A model generated the notes under the pieces. That model was not told the origin of the DNA. It saw only the letters and a list, made by a program, of their open reading frames with translations, and searched no databases. From Portulaca oleracea (Eukaryota; Streptophyta; Magnoliopsida; Caryophyllales; Portulacaceae), in contig CM055868.1 in NCBI GenBank assembly GCA_029582165.1, positions 25,760,891 through 25,824,890 on the forward strand: a stretch of 64,000 nucleotides of DNA, given 5' to 3'. The translations under genes were made by a program, and so were the position numbers. Position 1 is the first letter of the stretch. Each line of letters starts with the position of its first letter. Below are positions 50,850 through 62,408 of this stretch, piece by piece.

Positions 50850-51825
50850 TGATGCATAATTGATGGCCTTATGCATCAAGGTCAACCATGGAGACATCTA
50901 ATACTCACCTAGAAGGAAGAAGAGTTCAAGTCTCTCTTTTATCTCTCTACTTGGAAGGGATCAACTCATGCGGACGTATACTTTTGCTCCTTAATTCAAG
51001 GACCGTGAAGCTATCATAGAAGTCATCCTAGAAGGGATTATTCTACATTCCAAGAGCTTTCATATGGTTCAAGAATCTTTGAATTTGGATGAGAATCCAA
51101 GGAGTTATTCATATTTGTAATATAGTTTAGTATATTGTTTTCTTTATGATGTAAGCATTAGGATGAATGATGTAAGCCCTTAAGGTGTCTTTTCTTGAAG
51201 CTAGGTGACGCCTAAGGGTGGGTTGTAGCTATAAATACCCTCCTAGGTGCTTGTAATTCATTCAATTCATTCAAGTCATTCACATTGAATTTTTCAAACA
51301 CATGATGTGTTCTCTCTAGCATTTGTGCTAGGTGTTTTCTCTCTTTTGTGGGATTCAAATATCCCCTTCTTCTAGCTAAGGTTGGCATCCTTAGTGGTGA
51401 AAGGAAGGAATTGGAGTATTCTTGGAGGTGGTGAATCTGTATCCTTCAAAGAATCTTCAAAAGCCATCAACTATCCATCTACCAATCGTCCATTATCATC
51501 CATTTTCGAGTGCTTCATCAAGAATTCAACAAGAATTCATCAAGCATTCATCAAGAAACGTGAGTTCTTCAACATTCACGTCCAAGCATTCATTCGTTAT
51601 CATCATTCAACATTCGTCCATTCGTTCACTCGTTCATTCATCATTCGTTTGTTCATTGTTTCCATCTTTTGGTAATCATCTTTCATAGTTCTTTCCATCC
51701 TTTTTTATCCATTTCTATTCCATTTTCGATTCTTTGGAACTTTGAGAAAGGAGATTCCTATCTTCGTTTTTAAAGATCCTTAGATTGTGTGTAATGAGAT
51801 CATTCCTTGGTCCCATTATGCATCA
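50850..51825 (+). repeat. 5' LTR of B1 element 3
   Basis: Starts with the 10-9-10 inverted repeat and ends CATTATGCATCA. The primer-binding site follows at 51830-51841. Confidence 0.93.
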
Positions 51826-52143
51826 AATTTGGTATCAGAGCTAAGGAGTTTGAATCTCTTAGTTCTTGAAACAATCTTTTCCAATCTTTTCTATCCCACA
51901 CGTTTCCCATCATACGTTTCCCATCACAAAGTTTCATTCATCTCTACATCACACGTACCCCTTGATAGTTCTTCCAAGAACTCATCAAGAACCCATCATG
52001 AACTCATAAAGAACCCCAAGCTCCACAAAGAACCCAAAAACCAAACACAAACCTACCCAAATCCGTCCCATACCCACGTCCCATCCGTGCTAACCTTCCT
52101 TCCATGAGTTTCTTGTGATCTTTGTGAATCAAGATAGGTTCTA

Positions 52144-54114
52144 ATGGCGAGTGCAAGCTCTCCTACAAAGTCCTCTCCATCTTCCCCAGAAGATGTTGAG
52201 AAGATGAAACAAAGAATCAAGTATCTCAACAAACAAGTAGCATACTACATGCGCCTTCAAGAAAGGGAGAATCTTGAGGAAGTATCAAGTAAATCATCAA
52301 GTGGAGAAGGAGAAGAGGACGTTCCAAGAAAGAGGCATGGACGTCCAAAGGAGGAAAGGTTCGGCTTCAAAATGGAGATCCCCGAATTTGTTGGTGATCT
52401 TGATCAGGAAGTTTACTTGGATTGAATACAAACCGTGGAAAGGGTCTTTGATCTCAAAGATGTGGAAGATGATAAGAAGGTCAAGTATGTTGCCCTAAAG
52501 CTACGAAAGCATGCAAGCATTTGGTGGACGAACTTGCAAAAGAAGCGGCAAGCAAAGGGGAAAGATAAGGTGCGTGACGTGGTATAAGATGAAAAGAAAG
52601 CTCCAAGAAAAGTTCCTACCATCTAGCTACCTACGTGACAACTACTACAAATTGCAAAGATTGGTCCAAGGAGGAAGAAGCGTGGAGGAGTACACAAAGG
52701 AATTTGAGCATCTACTTTGGAGGTGTGATCTAAAGGAGGACGAGCCACAAACTTTGGTACGTTATCTTTTTGGTCTTAATGATGGGATTAGGCACGTTGT
52801 GGAATTACAACCATACAAAACTTTGGATGAATTGAGCTCCTTGTCCCTTAAAGTTGAAAAGCAAAGGAGAAATAAGGGGAAAGAAGTCTCAAGCCAATAC
52901 CAAACTCCACAAAAAACGCCCCACCCTTCGTCCCATCCAAACCCTCCACCATCCACGAAACACATTCCCACAAAAACTCCACAAAATCAGCCCCCATCCA
53001 TCCCTAAACCTCACGACCAAGTGACCAAACCCATAGCATCAAGAAAGTGTTTTCGATGCCAAGGCTTGGGACATTACGCTTCGGAGTGTCCAAACAAGCG
53101 AGTAGTGTCTTTGGTGGAATACCAAAGTGCTTTATATGTAGAGCCGGAGTATGAGGAAGAAGAGGAAGTTGGGGTTGGTGCCAAAGAAGAGGAAGATGTA
53201 GTAGAAGAATATGTGGAAGGGCCGATGAAGGAGAACTACTTGTGGTAGAAAGGGCCTTGAATATCACAAATGTGCCAAAGGATCAACTACAAAGAGAAGC
53301 AATATTTCGCTCGTTGTACCATCCAAGGGAGAGTATGTTCCTTGATCATAGATGGAGGAGTTGCACCAATGCCGCCTACAACAATGGTCAAGAAGTTGCA
53401 AATGGAGATTAGCCCACATCCCACACCCTACACAATACAATGGCTAAGCCTTGGCGAGGCATCCGTGTGGATCAACGAGTTTTGGTGAGTCTTTCAATTG
53501 GAAAGAATTATCAAGATTCATTATGGTGTGATATAGTTCCCATGGATACTTGTCATGTTTTGTTGGGAAGGCCATGGTTATATGATAGACATGTCATACA
53601 TGATGGGAGGGCCAACACTTACACTCTCACCATCAACCAAAAGAGAATCACTTTGGAACCTCTTGATCCACCATCTCGAAAAGGAGGAGAAACGTCATAT
53701 TGTGTCAATCATCAAGATGGAGAATCAAGGGAATGAACAGTATAATGATACAATTATAAAACATTTGGAGAATAAAGAAACGGATCCAAGTAAAAAACAC
53801 CATTTGAATCTTAATATTAAGCATATCTTCCATGAGCATCCAAGAGCTATCTACTTGGATCACTTGGTTGAAAGGCAAAGAATTCGAAAGGAGGAAATAG
53901 CCCAAGTCATCAAGGTACATTGTTTCATACTAAATGACAAGGGTAAAGTGGTAAGAATAAATGAGAAGCAACGTGAACACCCACGTTCACGGTGGAGAAA
54001 TGCAAGTTCAAGTCTTATGGCGTAGGAAGAAAGTTTAAGAAGTTCATCAAGGGATCTACGATGACTTCAAAGCTTTAAAGAAGAAAGTCTTTGTAAAGAA
54101 GGCAAGTAAGGTTG
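52144..54114 (+). pseudogene. B1 gag-protease-like pseudogene, element 3
   Basis: The N-terminus is at 52144-52425. The piece at 52511-53248 (about 245 codons) holds the best continuous capsid, linker and zinc knuckle (53048-53089) in the window. Frame changes lie near 52410-52440 and 52580 and in the acidic stretch near 53224. The protease motif has lost one A just after its DGG (53351-53363). A patch at about 53736-53830 has many substitutions toward A or T compared with the other copies. The end is uncertain because the usual stop codon is changed. Confidence 0.83.
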
Positions 54115-54155
54115 GTTTTCCAAGTTTGAGGACAAACTTTTTCAACCGGGGTGTA

Positions 54156-55131
54156 TGATGCATAATTGATGGCCTTATGCATCAAGGTCAACCATGGAGA
54201 CATCTAATACTCACCTAGAAGGAAGAAGAGTTCAAGTCTCTCTTTATCTCTACTTGGAAGGGATCAACTCATGCGGACATATACTTTTGCTCCTTAATTC
54301 AAGGACCGTGAAGCTATCATAGAAGTCATCCTAGAAGGGATTATTCTACATTCCAAGAGCTTTCATATGGTTCAAGAATCTTTGAATTTGGATGAGAATC
54401 CAAGGAGTTATTCATATTTGTAATATAGTTTAGTATATTGTTTTCTTTATGATGTAAGCATTAGGATGAATGATGTAAGCCCTTAAGGGTCTTTTCTTGA
54501 AGCTAGGTGACGCCTAAGGGTGGGTTGTAGCTATAAATACCCCCTCCTAGGTGCTTGTAATTCATTCAATTCATTCAAGTCATTCACATTGAATTTTTCA
54601 AACACATGATGTGTTCTCTAGCATTTGTGCTAGGTGTTTTCGACTCTCTTTTGTGGGATTCGAAATATCCCCTTCTTCTAGCTAAGGTTGGCATCCTTAG
54701 TGGTGAAAGGAAGGAATTGGAGTATTCTTGGAGGTGGTGAATCTGTATCCTTCAAAGAATCTTCAAAAGCCATCAACTATCCATCTACCAATCGTTCATT
54801 ATCATCCATTTTCGAGTGCTTCATCAAGAATTCAACAAGAATTCATCAAGCATTCATCAAGAAACGTGAGTTCTTCAACATTCACGTCCAAGCATTCATT
54901 CGTCATCATCATTCAACATTCGTCCATTCGTTCACTCGTTCATTCATCATTCGTTTGTTCATTGTTTCCATCTTTTGGTAATCATCTTTCATAGTTCTTT
55001 CCATCCTTTTTTATCCATTTCTATTCCATTTTCGATTCTTTGGAACTTTGAGAAAGGAGATTCCTATCTTCGTTTTTAAAGATCCTTAGATTGTGTGTAA
55101 TGAGATCATTCCTTGGTCCCATTATGCATCA
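54156..55131 (+). repeat. 3' LTR of B1 element 3
   Basis: 976 bp. It differs from its 5' partner at about ten small sites, for example 54278, 54620-54645 and 54797. Confidence 0.93.
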
Positions 55132-55540
55132 TCTTGGAGGTGGTGAATCTTTATCCTTCAAAGAATCTTCAAAAGCCATCAACTATCCATCTACCAATCG
55201 TCCATTATCATCCATTTTCGAGTGCTTCATCAAGAATTCAACAAGAATTCATCAAGCATTCATCAAGAAACGTGTGATCTTCATTCTTCACGTCCAAGCA
55301 CTTGTTCGTCATCAACGTTCATCATTTGACATTCGTCCATCCATTGTTCGTTCGTTCATCATTCATTTTGTTCATTGTTTCCAATTGTTTGGTAACTTTC
55401 TTTCATAGTTCTTTTCATCCATTTCTATGCCATTTTTGGTTCTTTGGAACTTTGAGATAGAGGATTCTTATCTTCGCTTTTAAAGATCCTTAGATATTGT
55501 GTAATGAGATCATCCCTTGGTCTCATTATGCATCAAAAAG

Positions 55541-55579
55541 GGTCAACGTGGGTTTTTGAAATGGACGTGCCTTCACTCT
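55541..55579 (+). repeat. LTR A13, middle fragment
   Basis: Thirty-nine bases of family A LTR between the end of the B1 solo LTR duplication and the first B2 LTR. The last five bases, ACTCT (55575-55579), would be the left target duplication of the B2 insertion; the right one is outside the window. Confidence 0.85.
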
Positions 55580-56516
55580 TGATGCATAATTGATGGTCTT
55601 ATGCATCAAGGTCAACCATGGAGACATCTAATACTCACCTAGAAGGAAGAAGAGCTCAAGTCTCTCATATATCTCTCTACTTGGAAGGGATCAACTCATA
55701 TGGTCGTATACTTTTGCTCCTTAATTCAAGGACCATGAAGCTATCATAGAAGTCATCCTAGAGAGGATTATTCTACATTCCAAGAGCTTTCATATGGTTC
55801 AAGAATCTTTAAGTTTGGATGAGAATCCAAGGAGTTATCATCATTTGAAATCTAGTTTAGTTCATTGTTTTCTTTATGATGTAATCATTAGAATAGATGA
55901 TGTAAGCCTCAAGGGCCTATTTCTTGATTTGTGCACGTTTAGGAGGGCTAGGATTACTATAAATACCCCCTTAGGCCTCTTGTAATCTCATTCATTCATA
56001 TATCAAATACAAACACATGGTGTTGTTTTCTCTAGCTTTTGTGCTAGTTTTCGTTTCTCTTGAGGAGTTTCAAGTTATCCTTCTTCTATTCAAGGGTGGC
56101 ATCCTTGAAGGTGAAAGGAAGGAATTGAAGGTCTCTTGAAGGTGGTGTGGCTATATCCTTCCAAGAGTCTTCAAAAGCCATCATCTATCCATCGTTCATT
56201 CATCCATTTATCATCCATTTCGTGTTATTCATCAAGAATTCAACAAGAATTCACAAGCATTCAACAAGAAGCATTTGTCCTTCATCAAACACGTCCAAGC
56301 TTCATTCGTTCGTCGTCATTCATCATTCGTTTGTCCATTTGTTCATTATTTCCATCCAATTGGTAATCATCTTTCATAGTTCTTTCCATCCTTTTTCATC
56401 CATTTCTATTCCATTTTTGGTTCTTTGGAACTTTGAGAAAGGAGATTCCTATCTTCGTTTTTAAAGATCCTTAGATATTGTGTAATGAGATCATCCCTTG
56501 GTCTCATTATGCATCA
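55580..56516 (+). repeat. LTR B2-1
   Basis: 937 bp, TATA box at 55958-55965, 10-9-10 inverted repeat at the start. It differs from B1 LTRs throughout U3 ('atggtcttatgc', 'catatggtcgtatac', 'gtgcacgtttagg'). Confidence 0.93.
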
Positions 56517-56842
56517 AATTTGGTATCAGAGCTTAGGAGTTTGAATCTCTTAGTTCTTGAAACAATCTTTTTACAATCTTTCCCTCTCCCACACGTTCCC
56601 CATCACACGTCCATCACAAAATTTCATTCCCCATCATCTCTCCATCACACGCCACCCATAAGTTCTTCCAAGAACTCATCAAGAACCCATCAAGAACTCA
56701 TCAAGAACTCATAAAGAATCATAAACTCCACAAAGAACCCGTGAGCCCAAACACAAATCCAACCAATTCCCCCTCACGTCCCATCTATGCTAACCATCCT
56801 ACCATGAGTTTCTTGTGATCTTTTGAATCAAGATAGGTTCTA

Positions 56843-58318
56843 ATGGATTGCAAAAGGTCCAGCAAGAATTCCCAACGTGAGCTACAATGCTTGAAGCAAC
56901 AAATTGATGATCTTGCCAAGCAAATGGAAGATTGTGGGATTCTTCCAAAGGGGACAAGAAGCACAAGATCACGTGTGGTTCACTCTTCTAAGGTTGAATA
57001 TGAAGCACCTTATGCACGGAGTAAACATTCCAACAAAAAGAATGGGAAGAAAGTTCAAGAAGATTTCTTGCCATCCGATTACAAAGGTGACTCCATCAAC
57101 AATCTTGAAGGAATTAAGCAAGGGAGCATGGATGTACTTGATTATACAATAGAGTTCAAGTGGCAATTATGGAAGAATGGCCTTAAGGAGGACGATCCAC
57201 GATTTTGGTATACTACTCTCTTGGTCTTAATGATTACATTCTGTCGTGTTGTTGCAAATCAACTTCTCACAAACTTGGAAGAGTTAAGTTCTTTAGCTCT
57301 CGATGTTGAAAGACAAAGGAGATGTTGTCATTGCAAAGTTTAGGTCACATTGATTTGGAGTGCCCTAACAAGAAGAAAGATGTGTCTTTGGTTGAGTACC
57401 AAACACATGATAACAAACCATTTGAGGAGGAAAAGGAAGAAGAAATTGGGATTGACGATATGAGGAGGAGAATAAAGAGGAAGAAAAGGTAGAAGAGGAG
57501 CATATGGAAAAATGGCTTGTGACAAAAGAAGCAAGTGTGGCGTATGAACATCCACAAAAGAGTGCAAGAACTCTCATTATACCAACAAAGGAGAAGTATG
57601 TTCGTTGAACCAAGAAAAGGAAAGTTGTGCCTCCTATGGAAATATTGTTGTCCTTACGCAAGGGTTAAGCCATGACAAGTTCATTCATTTCAATCCAAGA
57701 AGTTTAGTAAGTCTTTGCTTTTACAAAATTTGCAAAGATTCATTATATTGCAAAATTACTTCTATGGATTCTTGTCATACTGTTGGAAGGACCAAAGTTG
57801 CTTGATAGGAATATCATGCCTCTTGATGCATCTCTACTTCCATCTTATACCACACGGCCTAAGAAGGAAGAAAGCCATCTTGTGTCGATCATGAAAAGGA
57901 GTATCGAGGGAATAAAGAGTATAAGGATCCTATTCTTATACATTTTGAGAAGAATGAAACGGATCCAAGTATCCATCACATTTTGAATCTTCCTATGAAG
58001 CATATCTTCCATGAGCATCCAAGAGCTATCTACTTAGATCACTTGGTTGAAAGGCCGAGAATTCGACAGGATGAAATAGCCCAAGTCATCAAGGTACATT
58101 GTTTCATGCTAAATGACAAGGGTAAAGTGGTAAGAATAGACTTGGGGAGTGAGAAGCAACGTGAACAACCCACGTTCACGGTGAAGAAATGCAAGTCCAA
58201 GTCTTATGGTGTTCGAGAAATCATCGGAAGAAAGTTTAAGAAGTTAATCAAAGGAATCTACGATGACTTCAAAGCTTTCAAGAAGAAAGTCTTTGTGAAG
58301 AAGGCAAGTGAGAGTTGA
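56843..58318 (+). pseudogene. B2 gag pseudogene, unit 1
   Basis: The N-terminus from the ATG at 56843 has a helical stretch (LKQQIDDLAKQMED). A short remnant of the capsid follows (QEDFLPSDYKGDSINNLE onward); most of the B1 capsid N-terminal half is missing. The zinc knuckle is frame-shifted by loss of one C near 57335. Where B1 has the DGG protease motif, B2 reads unrelated residues (SCASYGNIVV), so the catalytic aspartate is gone. The conserved C-terminal segment is open at 57983-58318. Confidence 0.82.
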
Positions 58319-58361
58319 TTTTTCCAAAGTTTGAGGGCAAACTTTTTCAACCGGGGGTGTA

Positions 58362-59306
58362 TGATGCATAATTGATGGTCTTATGCATCAAGGTCAACCA
58401 TGGAGACATCTAATACTCACCTAGAAGGAAGAAGAGCTCAAGTCTCTCATATATCTCTACTTGGAAGGGATCAACTCATATGGTCGTATACTTTTGCTCC
58501 TTAATTCAAGGACCATGAAGCTATCATAGAAGTCATCCTAGAGAGGATTATTCTACATTCCAAGAGCTTTCATATGGTTCAAGAATCTTTAAGTTTGGAT
58601 GAGAATCCAAGGAGTTATCATCATTTGAAATCTAGTTTAGTTCATTGTTTTCTTTATGATGTAATCATTAGAATAGATGATGTAAGCCTCAAGGGGCCTA
58701 TTTCTTGATTTGTGCACGTTTAGGGAGGGCTAGGATTACTATAAATACCCCCCTTAGGCCTCTTGTAATCTCATTCATTCATATATCAAATACAAACACA
58801 TGGTGTTGTTTTCTCTCTAGCTTTTGTGCTAGTTTTCGTTTCTCTTGAGGGAGTTTCGAAGTTATCCCCTTCTTCTATTCAAGGGTGGCATCCTTGAAGG
58901 TGAAAGGAAGGAATTGAAGGTCTCTTGAAGGTGGTGTGGCCATATCCTTCCAAGAGTCTTCAAAAGCCATCATCTATCCATCGTTCATTCATCCATTTAT
59001 CATCCATTTCGTGTTATTCATCAAGAATTCAACAAGAATTCATCAAGCATTCAAAAAGAAGCATTTGTCCTTCATCAAACACGTCCAAGCTTCATTCGTT
59101 CGTCGTCATTCATCATTCGTTTGTCCATTTGTTCATTATTTCCATCCAATTGGTAATCATCTTTCATAGTTCTTTCCATCCTTTTTCATCCATTTCTATT
59201 CCATTTTTGGTTCTTTGGAACTTTGAGAAAGGAGATTCCTATCTTCGTTTTTAAAGATCCTTAGATATTGTGTAATGAGATCATCCCTTGGTCTCATTAT
59301 GCATCA
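58362..59306 (+). repeat. LTR B2-2
   Basis: 945 bp, shared between internals 1 and 2. The primer-binding site follows at 59311-59322. Confidence 0.94.
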
Positions 59307-59629
59307 AATTTGGTATCAGAGCTTAGGAGTTTGAATCTCTTAGTTCTTGAAACAATCTTTTACAATCTTTCCTCTCCCACACGCTCCCATCACACGTCCA
59401 TCACAAAATTTCATTCCCCATCATCTCTCCATCACACGCCACCCATAAGTTCTTCCAAGAACTCATCAAGAACCCATCAAGAACTCATCAAGAACTCATA
59501 AAGAATCATAAACTCCACAAAGAACCCGTGAGCCCAAACACAAATCCAACCAATTCCCCCTCACGTCCCATCTATGCTAACCATCCTACCATGAGTTTCT
59601 TGTGATCTTTTGAATCAAGATAGGTTCTA

Positions 59630-61099
59630 ATGGATTGCAAAAGGTCCAGCAAGAATTCCCAACGTGAGCTACAATGCTTGAAGCAACAAATTGATGATCT
59701 TGCCAAGCAAATGGAAGATTGTGGGATTCTTCCAAAGGGGACAAGAAGCACAAGATCACGTGGTTCACTCTTCTAAGGTTGAATATGAAGCACCTTATGC
59801 ACGGAGTAAACATTCCAACAAAAAGAATGGGAAGAAAGTTCAAGAAGATTTCTTGCCATCCGATTATAAAGGTGACTCCATCAACAATCTTGAAGGAGTT
59901 AAGCAAGGGAGCATGGATGTACTTGATTATACAATAGAGTTCAAGTGGCAATTATGGAAGAATGGCCTTAAGGAGGACGATCCACGCATTTTGGTATACT
60001 ACTCTCTTGGTCTTAATGATTACATTCGTCGTGTTGTTGCAAATCAACTTCTCACAAACTTGGAAGAGTCAAGTTCTTTAGCTCGATGTTGAAAGACAAA
60101 GGAGATGTTGTCATTACAAAGTTTAGGTCACATTGATTTGGAGTGCCTAACAAGAAGAAAGATGTGTCTTTGGTTGAGTACCAAACACATGATAACAAAC
60201 CATTTGAGGAGGAAAAGGAAGAAGAAATTGGGATTGACGCATATGAGGAGGAGAATAAAGAGGAAGAAAAGGTAGAAGAGGAGCATATGGAAAAGTGGCT
60301 TGTGACAAAAGAAGCAAGTGTGGCGTATGAACATCCACAAAAAGAGTGCAAGAACTCTCATTATACCAACAAAGGAGAAGTATGTTCGTTGAACCAAGAA
60401 AAGGAAAGTTGTGCCTCCTATGGAAATATTGTTGTCCTTACGCAAGGGTTAAGCCATGACAAGTTCATTCATTTCAATCCAAGAAGTTTAGTAAGTCTTT
60501 GCTTTTACAAAATTTGCAAAGATTCATTATATTGCAAAATTACTTCTATGGATTCTTGTCATACTCTTTGGAAGGACCAAAGTTGTTGATAGGAATATCA
60601 TGCCTCTTGATGCATCTCTACTTCCATCTTATACCACACTACTAAGAAGGAAGAAAGCCATCTTGTGTCGATCATGAAAAAGGAGTATCGAGGGAATAAA
60701 GAGTATAAGGATCCTATTCTTATACATTTTGAGAAGAATGAAACGGATCCAAGTATCCATCACATTTTGAATCTTCCTATGAAGCATATCTTCCATGAGC
60801 ATCCAAGAGCTATCTACTTAGATCACTTGGTTGAAAGGCCGAGAATTCGAAGGATGAAATAGCCCAAGTCATCAAGGTACATTGTTTCATGCTAAATGAC
60901 AAGGGTAAAGTGGTAAGAATAGACTGGGAGTGAGAAGCAACGTGAACAACCCACGTTCACGGTGAAGAAATGCAAGTCCAAGTCTTATGGTGTTCGAGAA
61001 ATCATCGGAAGAAAGTTTAAGAAGTTAATCAAAGGAATCTACGATGACTTCAAAGCTTTCAAGAAGAAAGTCTTTGTGAAGAAGGCAAGTGAGAGTTGA
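59630..61099 (+). pseudogene. B2 gag pseudogene, unit 2
   Basis: The knuckle has lost its second cysteine (TGC to TA with a base loss, near 60115). The acidic region is open at 60143-60589. Frame changes lie near 59760, 60080, 60150, 60590 and 60850. The C-terminal segment is otherwise as in unit 1. Confidence 0.82.
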
Positions 61100-61141
61100 T
61101 TTTCCAAAGTTTGAGGGCAAACTTTTTCAACCGGGGGTGTA

Positions 61142-62086
61142 TGATGCATAATTGATGGTCTTATGCATCAAGGTCAACCATGGAGACATCTAATACTCAC
61201 CTAGAAGGAAGAAGAGCTCAAGTCTCTCATATATCTCTCTACTTGGAAGGGATCAACTCATATGGTCGTATACTTTTGCTCCTTAATTCAAGGACCATGA
61301 AGCTATCATAGAAGTCATCCTAGAGAGGATTATTCTACATTCCAAGAGCTTTCATATGGTTCAAGAATCTTTAAGTTTGGATGAGAATCCAAGGAGTTAT
61401 CATCATTTGAAATCTAGTTTAGTTCATTGTTTTCTTTATGATGTAATCATTAGAATAGATGATGTAAGCCTCAAGGGGCCTATTTCTTGATTTGTGCACG
61501 TTTAGGGAGGGCTAGGATTACTATAAATACCCCCCTTAGGCCTCTTGTAATCTCATTCATTCATATATCAAATACAAACACATGGTGTTGTTTTCTCTCT
61601 AGCTTTTGTGCTAGTTTTCGTTTCTCTTGAGGGAGTTTCGAAGTTATCCCTTCTTCTATTCAAGGGTGGCATCCTTGAAGGTGAAAGGAAGGAATTGAAG
61701 GTCTCTTGAAGGTGGTGTGGCTATATCCTTCCAAGAGTCTTCAAAAGCCATCATCTATCCATCGTTCATTCATCCATTTATCATCCATTTCGTGTTATTC
61801 ATCAAGAATTCAACAAGAATTCATCAAGCATTCAACAAGAAGCATTTGTCCTTCATCAAACACGTCCAAGCTTCATTCGTTCGTCGTCATTCATCATTCG
61901 TTTGTCCATTTGTTCATTATTTCCATCCAATTGGTAATCATCTTTCATAGTTCTTTCCATCCTTTTTCATCCATTTCTATTCCATTTTGGTTCTTTGGAA
62001 CTTTGAGAAAGGAGATTCCTATCTTCGTTTTTAAAGATCCTTAGATATTGTGTAATGAGATCATCCCTTGGTCTCATTATGCATCA
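61142..62086 (+). repeat. LTR B2-3
   Basis: 945 bp, nearly identical to B2-2. The primer-binding site follows at 62091-62102. Confidence 0.94.
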
Positions 62087-62408
62087 AATTTGGTATCAGA
62101 GCTTAGGAGTTTGAATCTCTTAGTTCTTGAAACAATCTTTTACAATCTTTCCTCTCCCACACGTTCCCATCACACGTCCATCACAAAATTTCATTCCCAT
62201 CATCTCTCCATCACACGCCACCCATAAGTTCTTCCAAGAACTCATCAAGAACCCATCAAGAACTCATCAAGAACTCATAAAGAATCATAAACTCCACAAA
62301 GAACCCGTGAGCCCAAACACAAATCCAACCAATTCCCCCTCACGTCCCATCTATGCTAACCATCCTACCATGAGTTTCTTGTGATCTTTTGAATCAAGAT
62401 AGGTTCTA

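Larger units (their letters stand above)
50845..55136 (+). mobile_element. Complete nested B1 element 3, target duplication TCTTG
   Basis: The element spans 50850-55131 (4282 bp) with TCTTG at 50845-50849 and 55132-55136. The two LTRs are each 976 bp. This insertion must be younger than the solo LTR it splits. The internal region has the same plan as element 1 and lacks polymerase and integrase. Confidence 0.95.
50266..55540 (+). mobile_element. B1 solo LTR split by a nested element, target duplication AAAAG
   Basis: The outer LTR is in two parts, 50271-50849 and 55137-55535. AAAAG flanks it at 50266-50270 and 55536-55540, and family A sequence is continuous once it is removed. Within it, a complete B1 element has inserted. 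The outer copy has the 'gtgatcttcattcttcacg' version of the R/U5 region as in element 1, while the nested one has the 'gtgagttcttcaacattcacg' version. Two B1 subtypes are therefore present. Confidence 0.93.
1..55579 (+). repeat. Family A tandem LTR-gag array (3.27-3.35 kb period)
   Basis: The same LTR-internal unit repeats head to tail. The LTR end/primer-binding block recurs near 1380, 4727, 8060, 12381, 15667, 18956, 31372, 34641, 37914, 41182, 44453 and 47749. The spacing is 3.27-3.35 kb once the B1 insertions at 8750, 21208, 26142 and 50271 are discounted. Only one LTR separates neighbouring internals, and no target-site duplication is seen between units, so these are not independent adjacent insertions. 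Known routes to such a structure are unequal homologous recombination between LTRs or integration of multimeric circular copies; which applied here is inference. The array is open at the left edge, and its last visible part is the 39 bp of LTR A13 at 55541-55579. Confidence 0.92.
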
